From positions 124,001-188,000 of the forward strand of contig JABCYZ010000007.1 in the NCBI GenBank assembly GCA_013289955.1: a stretch of DNA of 64,000 bases, in the 5' to 3' direction. The DNA comes from Acidobacteriota bacterium (GTDB taxonomy: Bacteria; Acidobacteriota; Terriglobia; Acidiferrales; UBA7541). How positions within the stretch are numbered: position 1 is the first letter of the stretch; each line of letters begins with the position of its first letter. The notes below the pieces were generated by a model that saw only the letters and a program-made list of their open reading frames with translations, ran no database searches and was not told the origin of the DNA. Shown one piece after another: positions 17,740 to 25,912 of this stretch. The position numbers and the translations under genes are program-made.

Positions 17740-19026
17740 CTACTTACCTAGAAATTCGAGAGCCGTCAACGCATAAATCGCGCCGCATTCCACGACGCGG
17801 CGCATGTCCACGTATTCCTTCGGCCCGTGGGCGACGGAAAGCAATCCCGGACCATAGGCGTAAGCCGGTATGCCGCGCACCGCGTAAAATCGCGTCTCCA
17901 AAAGCCCGGGACACAGCTCGAAACGCGGGGCCTTTCCCTGGACCATCGCAATATTCTTGGCAAGCGCCCGGCCCAGCTTTTCTCCCTCGCTGCTCGCGGC
18001 TGAATCGCCTTCCTGAAAGATCTGCCATTCGAGAGGAATTCCGTCGCGTTTGCATTCTTCCAGAACGCTGACCAGTCTTTCTTTCTCGGCCTCGAGGCTT
18101 TCTTCGGGATTGGTCCTTCGGTCGACTGTAAACCAGCAGCTCTCGGGGACCACGTTGAAGTTCGTGCCACCGCCGCTTTGTCCGCCGATCATCAATATGG
18201 AATGGCGGCCGAGGAACCTGCCCTGATCAGGAGCCGGCAGGGCGGAGGGACGGGATTCCTCTTCCGCCTCAGCCGCGTAGCGAGTCGTTCGCGACTCAAC
18301 TTCCCTTTTGAGAGCGAGCAATCGCTCGACTATGCAGTGCATGCGTTCGAAGGCGTTTGCTCCGCGATGCTGCAAGCCCACATGCGCCGCTTTGCCGCGC
18401 ACTTCAACGCGCAGCGAGATCGCTCCGCGATTGGCATTCCACACAACACCGCTCGTCGGCTCCGCGGTAAGCATCCCGATCCCGGCTCGCCCCAACAATC
18501 CTTCCTCGACCAAACGTGCCGAACCGCGCGCTCCTCCGGTTTCTTCATCCGGAGTGAGCACAAGAGCAATTTTCCCATCGAGGTCCGCGCCAAGTTCCTT
18601 CAACACGCGAATCGCATAGAGCATCGCTACGATGCCGCCCTTCATATCGCAAGCGCCGCGCCCGAACAGATAGTGTTTCTTCCGCACCGGCTTGAACTGC
18701 TCGGGCGCCTGCGCGGGGACTACGTCATAATGCCCGTGAAAATAAAGCGTGCGGTTCCCTCGCCCGTACACCCCGAGCAGACAAGGGGGATTTTCTTTCG
18801 AGCTTTTTGGTTTAGCCTTGGGTTCGAGCCGTTTGAAATCGAGGCCGGACCTCCGAATGTGCTTCTCAAGAACTCTTGCCGCAGCCTGGTAATTCTTCCC
18901 TGGCGGATTTTCCGACGGAATGGCAACAAGTTCCGCGAGCAAACGAGCCATCTCGTCCTCCCGCCCCCGAATCCATTTTAGAATCGCGCGAGCCGGGACG
19001 GCTTCGCTGCCATTTCGCTTTTTCAT
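17740..19026 (-). CDS. M20-family peptidase (ArgE/DapE/carboxypeptidase G2-like)
   Basis: About 428 residues from the ATG at 19026 (a GTG at 19047 is an alternative). The metal-site motifs are visible: FHGHYDVVPA, GRGACDMKGG with the bridging Asp, and TPDEETGG with the catalytic and metal Glu. The lid dimerisation domain carries AAHVGLQHRGANA. The final His lies in SVAHGPKEYV. M20 enzymes hydrolyse N-acyl amino acids or dipeptides with two zinc ions; the substrate here is not clear. No signal peptide is evident, so it is probably cytoplasmic. It is divergent from the S53 protease gene. Confidence 0.87.
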   Translation of the reverse strand: MKKRNGSEAVPARAILKWIRGREDEMARLLAELVAIPSENPPGKNYQAAARVLEKHIRRSGLDFKRLEPKAKPKSSKENPPCLLGVYGRGNRTLYFHGHYDVVPAQAPEQFKPVRKKHYLFGRGACDMKGGIVAMLYAIRVLKELGADLDGKIALVLTPDEETGGARGSARLVEEGLLGRAGIGMLTAEPTSGVVWNANRGAISLRVEVRGKAAHVGLQHRGANAFERMHCIVERLLALKREVESRTTRYAAEAEEESRPSALPAPDQGRFLGRHSILMIGGQSGGGTNFNVVPESCWFTVDRRTNPEESLEAEKERLVSVLEECKRDGIPLEWQIFQEGDSAASSEGEKLGRALAKNIAMVQGKAPRFELCPGLLETRFYAVRGIPAYAYGPGLLSVAHGPKEYVDMRRVVECGAIYALTALEFLGK

Positions 19027-19111
19027 AAGCGGCGATGCTATAACCACCTGGCTCTATCGCACAGCGCCATTTTGGTTTTGTCTAGTTCGCGGCTTGACTC
19101 AGGCAAGTACG

Positions 19112-19140
19112 TTGTTTATCGAATAACGGAAAGGTATGAT
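19112..19140 (+). promoter_or_regulatory. Predicted sigma-70-type promoter for the S53 protease gene
   Basis: TTGTTT at 19112-19117 and TATGAT at 19135-19140 are separated by 17 bases. The -10 matches the consensus at five of six positions and the -35 at three. The start of transcription would fall near 19147, about 120 bases before the ATG. It lies in the divergent space between the M20 and S53 genes. Confidence 0.42.
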
Positions 19141-19265
19141 GCCGCAGTCGGAGTTGCCTGCAACACATTCCGGAAACGGATACCCCGCCTGCTGCACGGC
19201 TCTGACGTTCCAAGCCCTAGTCGACAATGGCGGCCGGTATTGTCGAGCTATCGGAGGTTCTTCTG

Positions 19266-21479
19266 ATGCGATTCCGCCTGACTTCCCTGTTCGGTGTGCT
19301 TTGCCTGATACTCTGCGCTTGCCCCTTAGAAGCACAGGAGCAAAAGCGTCTGATCACGGAAAAGATCGACGAATCCAAGCTGGCGACCCTCGGTGGCAAC
19401 ACGACGCCGGCGGCGGCGCGCGCCGATTTCGACCGCGGCGCCGTGCCAGATGACACTCGTTTCGAGCACCTTCTGCTTCTGCTGAAGCGCGACCCTGACA
19501 CCGAAGCGCGCGTGAAGCAGCAGATCGATGCGATGCACGATCCGGCTTCCCCGCAATTCCATCGATGGCTGACCGCCGAGCAGTTCGGCGCGCGCTTCGG
19601 CGTCCACCCGCAAGACAGTGAGGCGATTCAGGAATGGCTCAAGTCCCACGGCTTCACCGTGAATCAGGCCTACAAAAATGGCTTGCTGCTGGATATTGCC
19701 GGCTCAGCGAAGCAGATTCGCGACACTTTCCATACGGAGATGCACAACCTGGTGCTGCCCAACGGCGACAAACACATCGCCAACATTCGCGACCCCCAGG
19801 TTCCCGCGGCGCTCGCGCCCGCCATCGAAGGGATGCCACTGCACGATTTCTTCCGCAGGCCGCGTGTTACGAGGATGAAGCCGGTGTCCTTCAATCACGA
19901 TTCCGGAAAGTGGCAGCCCCACTTCACGCTGCCGTTCGATGGCGTGGATCTGTTTGTCGTTGCTCCTTTTGATTTTGCAACGATTTATAATCTCACCCCA
20001 CTCTGGAACCAGGGATTCACCGGAAAGGGCGTCACCATCGCCACCGTCGAAGACACCAATCTAGCCCATCCGAGCGATTGGTCCACTTTCCGCAAAATCT
20101 TTGGACTGGACGCCTTTAAGCAAGGCAACTTCAGGCAGATATATCCCGGCTGCAAAAACCCCGGTCAGAATGGCGACGAAATCGAAGCTGCTCTTGACGT
20201 CGAATGGGCCAGCGCAGCCGCTCCCGACGCCAATGTCGAGCTCTTTGCCTGCCCCGACACACAAACAACTTCGGGATTGGACACGGCCATCGTCAACCTG
20301 CTCGAAACTGATCCGCCCGACATTATTTCCGACAGCTACGGTCTCTGTGAAACGGTCAGCGGCCAGGCCGAAGTTGCTCTTGAAAATTTTGAAGCCGAAT
20401 TGGCCACCATCGAAGGCGTGACTTTCTTCATCGCGCAAGGAGACACAGGCGCGGACGAATGCGCTCCGGTTGAGTCTACAAACTATTCGACACTTGGAAT
20501 CAACAGCGGCGACAACACCGCGACGGCGTTTGCCGTCGATGTCGGCGGCACGGATTTCATGGCGCAGTACAATCAGGACGCGAACGGCGTGCCCATCTCG
20601 AATTACTGGAACGCCAAAAACAATCCGACGACGCTCGCCTCCGCGCGTTCCTACATTCCGGAAATCCCCTGGAACGACGGCTGCACCAGCCAGCTCATCT
20701 ACAGCGATCCGCTTATCGGCGGTTTCACGAAATCTTTTGGCCCCACGGGTTTCTGCAACTCCTCCGTCGGGCAGCAATTCTTCCTGGAGGATGTCGCCGG
20801 GAGCGGTGGTCCCAGCACGTGCTTTACCGGAACTCCCGCGATCCCTGGCGTCGTCGGCGGCACTTGTCGTGGCAATCCCAAACCGTTGTTCCAGTTTGGC
20901 GTGCCGGGTATGCCCAATGACGGGTTGCGCGATCAGCCCGATCTCTCTTTGTTTGCAGGCGACGGGGTGTGGGACAGCTTCTATGTCGAATGCCTCTCCG
21001 ACACCAATCAGGGAGGCACGGCCTGCACTGCCAGCAACGACGCCGTTTTCCTCGGTGGCGGCGGCACGTCTTTTGCTTCTCCCTCCATGGCCGGAATTCA
21101 GGCACTCATCAACCAGCAATTCGGGAGGCAGGGCGACGCCAACTACGTCTACTACTTCTTGGCTGCGCAGCAGTTCCGTGAGCAGGGTGCTTCCCGCTGC
21201 GACGCGAGCCAGACGACAGGCAAGCTCCCCTCTGCCTCCTGCGTCTTCCACGACGTCACCGCCGGGGACATGGATATTCCCTGCGGGCAAAACGCTGATG
21301 GCCACTTCTACGATTGCCACGGCGCCGATTCCACGAACATCGGCGAGCTTTCAACATCCAACAAGAAGAACGGCCCAGCGTATCCCGCAACCGCCGGCTA
21401 CGATTTGGCCACGGGGCTCGGCTCGGTAAACGCAACCAACCTCTTCTATGCGTGGACTTTGTTTCTTGGCAGACCCTAA
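19266..21479 (+). CDS. Exported S53 (sedolisin/kumamolisin-type) serine protease with pro-domain
   Basis: 737 residues. A signal peptide (about 1-23) is followed by a pro-kumamolisin domain (about 55-195) and the S53 catalytic domain (about 230-737). The catalytic residues are recognisable: Glu307 and Asp311 in EIEAALD, and Ser602 in GGTSFASPSMAG. Asp356 in the SDSYG segment fits the oxyanion position. S53 enzymes are acid-active endopeptidases, made as a zymogen and matured by removal of the pro-domain. The ATG at 19266 follows GGAGG by 7 bases. Several Cys pairs in the insert near 500-590 fit an exported protein. Confidence 0.92.
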   Translation: MRFRLTSLFGVLCLILCACPLEAQEQKRLITEKIDESKLATLGGNTTPAAARADFDRGAVPDDTRFEHLLLLLKRDPDTEARVKQQIDAMHDPASPQFHRWLTAEQFGARFGVHPQDSEAIQEWLKSHGFTVNQAYKNGLLLDIAGSAKQIRDTFHTEMHNLVLPNGDKHIANIRDPQVPAALAPAIEGMPLHDFFRRPRVTRMKPVSFNHDSGKWQPHFTLPFDGVDLFVVAPFDFATIYNLTPLWNQGFTGKGVTIATVEDTNLAHPSDWSTFRKIFGLDAFKQGNFRQIYPGCKNPGQNGDEIEAALDVEWASAAAPDANVELFACPDTQTTSGLDTAIVNLLETDPPDIISDSYGLCETVSGQAEVALENFEAELATIEGVTFFIAQGDTGADECAPVESTNYSTLGINSGDNTATAFAVDVGGTDFMAQYNQDANGVPISNYWNAKNNPTTLASARSYIPEIPWNDGCTSQLIYSDPLIGGFTKSFGPTGFCNSSVGQQFFLEDVAGSGGPSTCFTGTPAIPGVVGGTCRGNPKPLFQFGVPGMPNDGLRDQPDLSLFAGDGVWDSFYVECLSDTNQGGTACTASNDAVFLGGGGTSFASPSMAGIQALINQQFGRQGDANYVYYFLAAQQFREQGASRCDASQTTGKLPSASCVFHDVTAGDMDIPCGQNADGHFYDCHGADSTNIGELSTSNKKNGPAYPATAGYDLATGLGSVNATNLFYAWTLFLGRP

Positions 21480-21632
21480 TCGGCTTTTACTCGAAGGCCA
21501 AGACCCTCGCGCTGCCGAAGACCGGATCAGCATCCGATCTAAAAGTCATAGAATCCGGCTAAGTGACGAAACCGCAAACACTCCTAGCGCGTCCCAACGG
21601 TAGGCCCTATTTTCCCGGTCGGGGGTTCTTCG

Positions 21633-23645
21633 ATGAAACCAAGCGACCTTCGGTTTTCTTCCTTTCTCACCAGTTTCGTTCTGCTGACCACTTTCGCTCT
21701 CGAAGCACCACGAGCGCGTGGCTCCGATGAAGGATACCCGCGCGAAGTCCGCCTCGCTCACGTCGAAGGAGACGTACGCCTTTCCCGAGGGGATGGCAAG
21801 CACGTCAAGCTGAATCACGCTTGGGAAGAGGCGCAGAACGGCGAACCCATGGAACCGGGATTTGCGTTGGCAACGGGCAACGGCGTCGCCGAGATTGAGT
21901 TTGAACATGGCTCGACGGTTTACCTTGCCAAGAATTCCCTGCTGTTTTTCCATGAGCTTACCTCGCAGCACGACCGGCTCCAAACGCATCTAGGTTTGAC
22001 TACCGGGGCAGCCGCCTTCGCTTTAGAAACGTCCGCTGGCGAAGTTTTTTCCGTTCAAACGCCGACAGACCAAATTCGATTTGCAGAATCGCACAAGTAT
22101 TTTCTGCGGCTGGACGCTTATCTTGACGCCACCGGACTTACGCCGCTCGGAGGCGACGTCGCACAACTGGCTCAGAAGGGCGGGCCGCCGCTCGTGGTTC
22201 GCTACGGCGATACAATCCTGATGCAGCAAGGGCGGATCCTTTCTGGGCCGATCCCGACTGCGGCCGTCTTGGCTCAGGATTGGGATACCGCGATTTCCCC
22301 AGAGATTCAGCATTTACAAGCAAACTTCGAAAAGCTCCGCGATTCCGGAATGCTACAAACATCTGTGATTCCCGAGGAAGTCCTAGATCTGGATTCTCCG
22401 GAGAGGAAATCATCCTCGCCGCCGCAATCTGAAGATACGGAATTTGCGCCCCTGGGGGGACCCGTTGCACAGGGAAACTGGGAGCAGGGGGTCGAGTCTC
22501 TGGAGGAGGCGCGACAAACGGTTATGGCCGCTGCCCTTAAAGCTTCCGGGCTGCCCTCTCCCGTGCCCGGGCTTAGAGAGCTCTATCGTCACGGCACCTT
22601 TTCCGCGTGCGAGCCCTACGGCATTTGCTGGGAACGGCAAGAAGGACAGCCCGCGCAAGCCGCCGACACAAAGGCCATTCATCGGGATGCGCAAGCGGCT
22701 GCACCGCAAGCATCCAACGCCGGCGGCTTCCAGCCGCAGACGGTCGAATGGCAAGAAAATGACTGGGGCGGGCCGTGCGATTTCTCTGGCGGATCCAGAA
22801 CCATTACGCGCGTCGCGCACAGTCAGCAAGAGCTTGAAACGCTGCTGCGCCTCAAGGCAAAAGCCAGTTCCCGCGGCTACGTTCCCGCCTTTGTCGATGA
22901 ATCGTGCTTCCATCGCCGATGGATTTTCCGCCACGGCCACTACGCCATGGTGCTGCCGCGGACGAAGCCGCCCTGTTCGGGAGCAGGATGCAAGCCGGTG
23001 CATCCTCCGCGGCCTGTTCTCGTTCGCGTGGGCAACAAAGTCGGATTTGTACCCGGCCACCCCGATGACGTTAAGGGCAAAGCACCCCTCAATTTGAAGA
23101 ATGGAATTATTCTCGTCCCCACGAAACCAGGCGAGGCGCCGCAGCGAATGTCGTGGGATCCGGCCGAAAAACCCGCGTATGTGGACAGATCGCAGCGAGA
23201 AATAGAGCGTGAATTCTCGCCGCGCTCGATTCCCGTGGCCCCGCCGCAAATTCGCGCGCACCTGGCCGCGGAGACCTCGCGCGCCTCTTCGCTCTTTGCC
23301 GCGAACCTTACGGTTCCCCCGATTACCTACGACTACAGATCGCAGAAATTCATGATGCCCTCGGGAACGGGCACAAGGGCGGAAAGAGTCCCCGTGGGGG
23401 TATCGGTTCAAACGGCAAGGTCGAGACCTTCAGAAGCGACCCATCCGGCCGATACGCGGAGTCGTTTGGCCATACCTCGGCGGGAGCTTCCTACGCCGGC
23501 GGAAGTTACGCTTCGCATTCCTCCGGTTCAGGGTCCGGAGGATCGTCGGGCGGAGGTTCGTCGGGCGGCTCATCCGGTGGCGGTCGACCCCACTAACCGC
23601 ACGCGGCGCTTTTCTCTCCCTGAGCGAGCGTCTGGTCAGGGGTGA
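21633..23645 (+). CDS. Exported FecR-like domain protein, probably frameshifted near its 3' end
   Basis: 670 residues as read. A signal peptide (about 1-30) is followed by a FecR-like region (about 38-170: a wrapping beta domain with NGVAEIEFEHGSTVYLAKNS). The long middle part is Pro- and charge-rich with no domain I recognise. After about 23370 the reading frame loses its protein-like character. The frame one base back instead gives a Gly/Ser-rich tail (GGSSGGGSSGGSSGGG) ending in TAA at 23594-23596. As read, the gene overlaps the convergent neighbour by 10 bases; with the frame corrected it ends 39 bases before it. Function is unknown; FecR-like domains in this phylum occur in exported surface proteins. 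Confidence 0.75.
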   Translation: MKPSDLRFSSFLTSFVLLTTFALEAPRARGSDEGYPREVRLAHVEGDVRLSRGDGKHVKLNHAWEEAQNGEPMEPGFALATGNGVAEIEFEHGSTVYLAKNSLLFFHELTSQHDRLQTHLGLTTGAAAFALETSAGEVFSVQTPTDQIRFAESHKYFLRLDAYLDATGLTPLGGDVAQLAQKGGPPLVVRYGDTILMQQGRILSGPIPTAAVLAQDWDTAISPEIQHLQANFEKLRDSGMLQTSVIPEEVLDLDSPERKSSSPPQSEDTEFAPLGGPVAQGNWEQGVESLEEARQTVMAAALKASGLPSPVPGLRELYRHGTFSACEPYGICWERQEGQPAQAADTKAIHRDAQAAAPQASNAGGFQPQTVEWQENDWGGPCDFSGGSRTITRVAHSQQELETLLRLKAKASSRGYVPAFVDESCFHRRWIFRHGHYAMVLPRTKPPCSGAGCKPVHPPRPVLVRVGNKVGFVPGHPDDVKGKAPLNLKNGIILVPTKPGEAPQRMSWDPAEKPAYVDRSQREIEREFSPRSIPVAPPQIRAHLAAETSRASSLFAANLTVPPITYDYRSQKFMMPSGTGTRAERVPVGVSVQTARSRPSEATHPADTRSRLAIPRRELPTPAEVTLRIPPVQGPEDRRAEVRRAAHPVAVDPTNRTRRFSLPERASGQG

Positions 23646-25696
23646 AGATAGGCCAGGTTGTCGAACCGCAGGCCTTGCCCATTTCTAAGATCTATGGACA
23701 CACGCGAGCTGGCGTCGCGCCAATCGATCCTCAGACGGCGAAGCTCCTTGGGCCTTATGGTGAAGGACACCTCGCGATTTTCCGGCGAGCGAAACGTGAC
23801 CGTCGCGTCGCCCTCCCCATCGTTGTAAACGTCCACGCCCGCAAGAATATGCGGCGTGAAGAAGTCAAATTCCGCGCGCGGCGCTTTGGGATCGGAGAGT
23901 GCCAGCGTAAAAGTTCCGAACTTTCCGTACGGAGTGCCGATTTGCCATTCCCCTTTGCCCCAATCTATCAAACCGGATGGATACTGGCCCACGAGCGGCG
24001 TTCCTGCGGGAAGATGCGGATCGTCAAAAGTGATGTAGGAGGGCGGTAGGCGGCCGGTGTTTCCCTGGACGTCGACAACTCCGGAGCTTGTGTGTTTTAT
24101 GGCTAGCACGTGGGTTCGTTCGTCGAAGGTGTAACCCTCTTGATCGAGGTCCTTACGGCGAGTAATGGATCTTCCGCCGACGGCCACGAAGTCCGGAACA
24201 AAATCCACACGCAATACGTCGGTGGACTCCGCATCGAACGTGGAATATGTCACCGAGCCAGCGCCGTAAGCGATTTTTGTCACCGCGGAGAGCGAGCCCA
24301 GGAAATGCGATTCATCCGCCGGCGCCCATTCGGGAACGGCCCAGAACGCATCCATCATCCGGCGCGGCCCATCGGCAAACTGATCGGTGAACCACCACTG
24401 ATTGCTGAAGGGAGCATGCGCGGCCGCCGAGAGCCCCTGAAAATACGTGACCCAGTTGTAGGTTCGGTAGGCCGCTTCTTTGTAGGCAACGTCGCCCGTC
24501 TTCGCGTAGTAGAGCGCCTCGACCGCGGCGAGCCTCGCGCTATGGCTATCGCAACACTGATTCGGAAGATTGCAGCAGAACTCCTTGCCGTTGCCCTGTT
24601 CGGTCGTGACGGTCGCACCATGCACGATGTACTTCGGCCACTTCGGCGTGGTCTTTACCCACTCGATCAACTTCCGCGAATGCTCGCGCCACTCGGCATC
24701 CTTTTCCGGATGCAGCAACACGTAACGCGCAAATTCCAGCGGAATCACCTGGTTCAAGTTTCCCATACTGGCTTGCACATCCTCGAAATAGCCGACCCAC
24801 AAGTTATTTTGCATCGGATATTTCATCAGCCAGGCCCACGCGCCTTCGCGAACCTTTTTGTAAGACGCCGTGTCGCCTTGATTCAACCGGATCAGCTCGT
24901 CGAACAGCATGATCGGCTCGACGACATTCGCGGAGTACGGAAACATTCCTTTGCCGCCATTGAGGCTGCCATCGCGCGCGAAACAACGGTAAGGCCACGG
25001 CGAATGGAGTTCGTCGCCGGGCTTGAAATTTTTGGCGAGCGCTTCCGCGCAGCGAATCGCCGCGCGCAGATACTTCGTGTTTCCGGTCATCTCATAGAGC
25101 CGGAGATACGCATAGCCGTCCTCCCCGACTACGTGGGGTTCGATGAAGTCCTCGCCATGCTCGCTCCAGCCGGTGTAGCGGCGGCTCCCCGGATTCGCAG
25201 AAGGATAAGGCACCTGCGACCAGACCCAACCTTCTGGCGTCAAACCGTTCTCCAATTCGTAGTCCACGAAATTCTCGAGGAACTCGAGCGTGCGCGCGTC
25301 ACCCGTATAGGGATAAAGGCGCTCGACAAACCCCTGCATCATCGCGCGCAAATAGCCCGTCGAATTTACCCAATGCCACTCCGGCATCAGTTCGAAGGTC
25401 GCGCGGTCAAAATCGAAGCAGCAGAAATAGTAAGGAAGCCGCTGGCGATTGTACTGGTCCCAAAGGATGGTCCATTGCGAAAGAAAATAGCCAGAGTAGG
25501 AGTAGCCCGTGTCGTTCGGCATCGGCCACGGCAGCAGTTTCCCCTGGCCGTCCAGCGCGACCGGCCGTCCGGCGATCGAAGACTCATTCACCGTCGAGGT
25601 AACCGGGAAAGACTGCTGTCCGGCAACGCCTGCAAGAAAGGCCGCGCTCAGGAACAATGCCGTGAGGATTCTTGCTAACTCTGTTGCTCGGTTCAT
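23636..25696 (-). CDS. Exported six-hairpin glycosidase-like protein of unknown specificity
   Basis: 686 residues from the ATG at 25696, which has GGAG 5 bases upstream. A signal peptide (about 1-27) is followed by a long alpha-helical region with repeating Trp/Tyr-rich helices (about 90-460), like an (alpha/alpha)6 toroid, and a C-terminal beta region (about 500-686). A Cys-rich stretch (EFCCNLPNQCCDSHSAR, near residue 400) is distinctive and could bind metal or form disulfides. The fold resembles six-hairpin glycosidases acting on polysaccharides, but I cannot assign a family or substrate. It converges with the FecR-like gene. An upstream in-frame extension to 25840 is unlike a leader and is rejected. 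Confidence 0.68.
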   Translation of the reverse strand: MNRATELARILTALFLSAAFLAGVAGQQSFPVTSTVNESSIAGRPVALDGQGKLLPWPMPNDTGYSYSGYFLSQWTILWDQYNRQRLPYYFCCFDFDRATFELMPEWHWVNSTGYLRAMMQGFVERLYPYTGDARTLEFLENFVDYELENGLTPEGWVWSQVPYPSANPGSRRYTGWSEHGEDFIEPHVVGEDGYAYLRLYEMTGNTKYLRAAIRCAEALAKNFKPGDELHSPWPYRCFARDGSLNGGKGMFPYSANVVEPIMLFDELIRLNQGDTASYKKVREGAWAWLMKYPMQNNLWVGYFEDVQASMGNLNQVIPLEFARYVLLHPEKDAEWREHSRKLIEWVKTTPKWPKYIVHGATVTTEQGNGKEFCCNLPNQCCDSHSARLAAVEALYYAKTGDVAYKEAAYRTYNWVTYFQGLSAAAHAPFSNQWWFTDQFADGPRRMMDAFWAVPEWAPADESHFLGSLSAVTKIAYGAGSVTYSTFDAESTDVLRVDFVPDFVAVGGRSITRRKDLDQEGYTFDERTHVLAIKHTSSGVVDVQGNTGRLPPSYITFDDPHLPAGTPLVGQYPSGLIDWGKGEWQIGTPYGKFGTFTLALSDPKAPRAEFDFFTPHILAGVDVYNDGEGDATVTFRSPENREVSFTIRPKELRRLRIDWRDASSRVSIDLRNGQGLRFDNLAYLHP

Positions 25697-25912
25697 ATCG
25701 CTCCATGGGAATCGGCGCAAAGGATGACGGAGCGCGCCGAGCAGCCTGCGGTTCCGGAGGCTGCGCCCCAGAATGTAGCAGTTTTTCGCGGCGCGTGGTT
25801 GTCCCTGAAGCGCGATGGTCAGGAAGTTTCTTGCCGGCACGCACCGAGCGGTTTCAGGTCAGCTCCAGCGACAGTGAAAGGCGGCGCTAGACGCGGCGGA
25901 TTCTCAGCGCGC

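Noticed and set aside
23500..23596. Possible repeat array (GGTTCGTCGGGCGG-like units)
   Set aside because: It is the coding sequence of a Gly/Ser-rich tail of the FecR-like gene, not a CRISPR or satellite.
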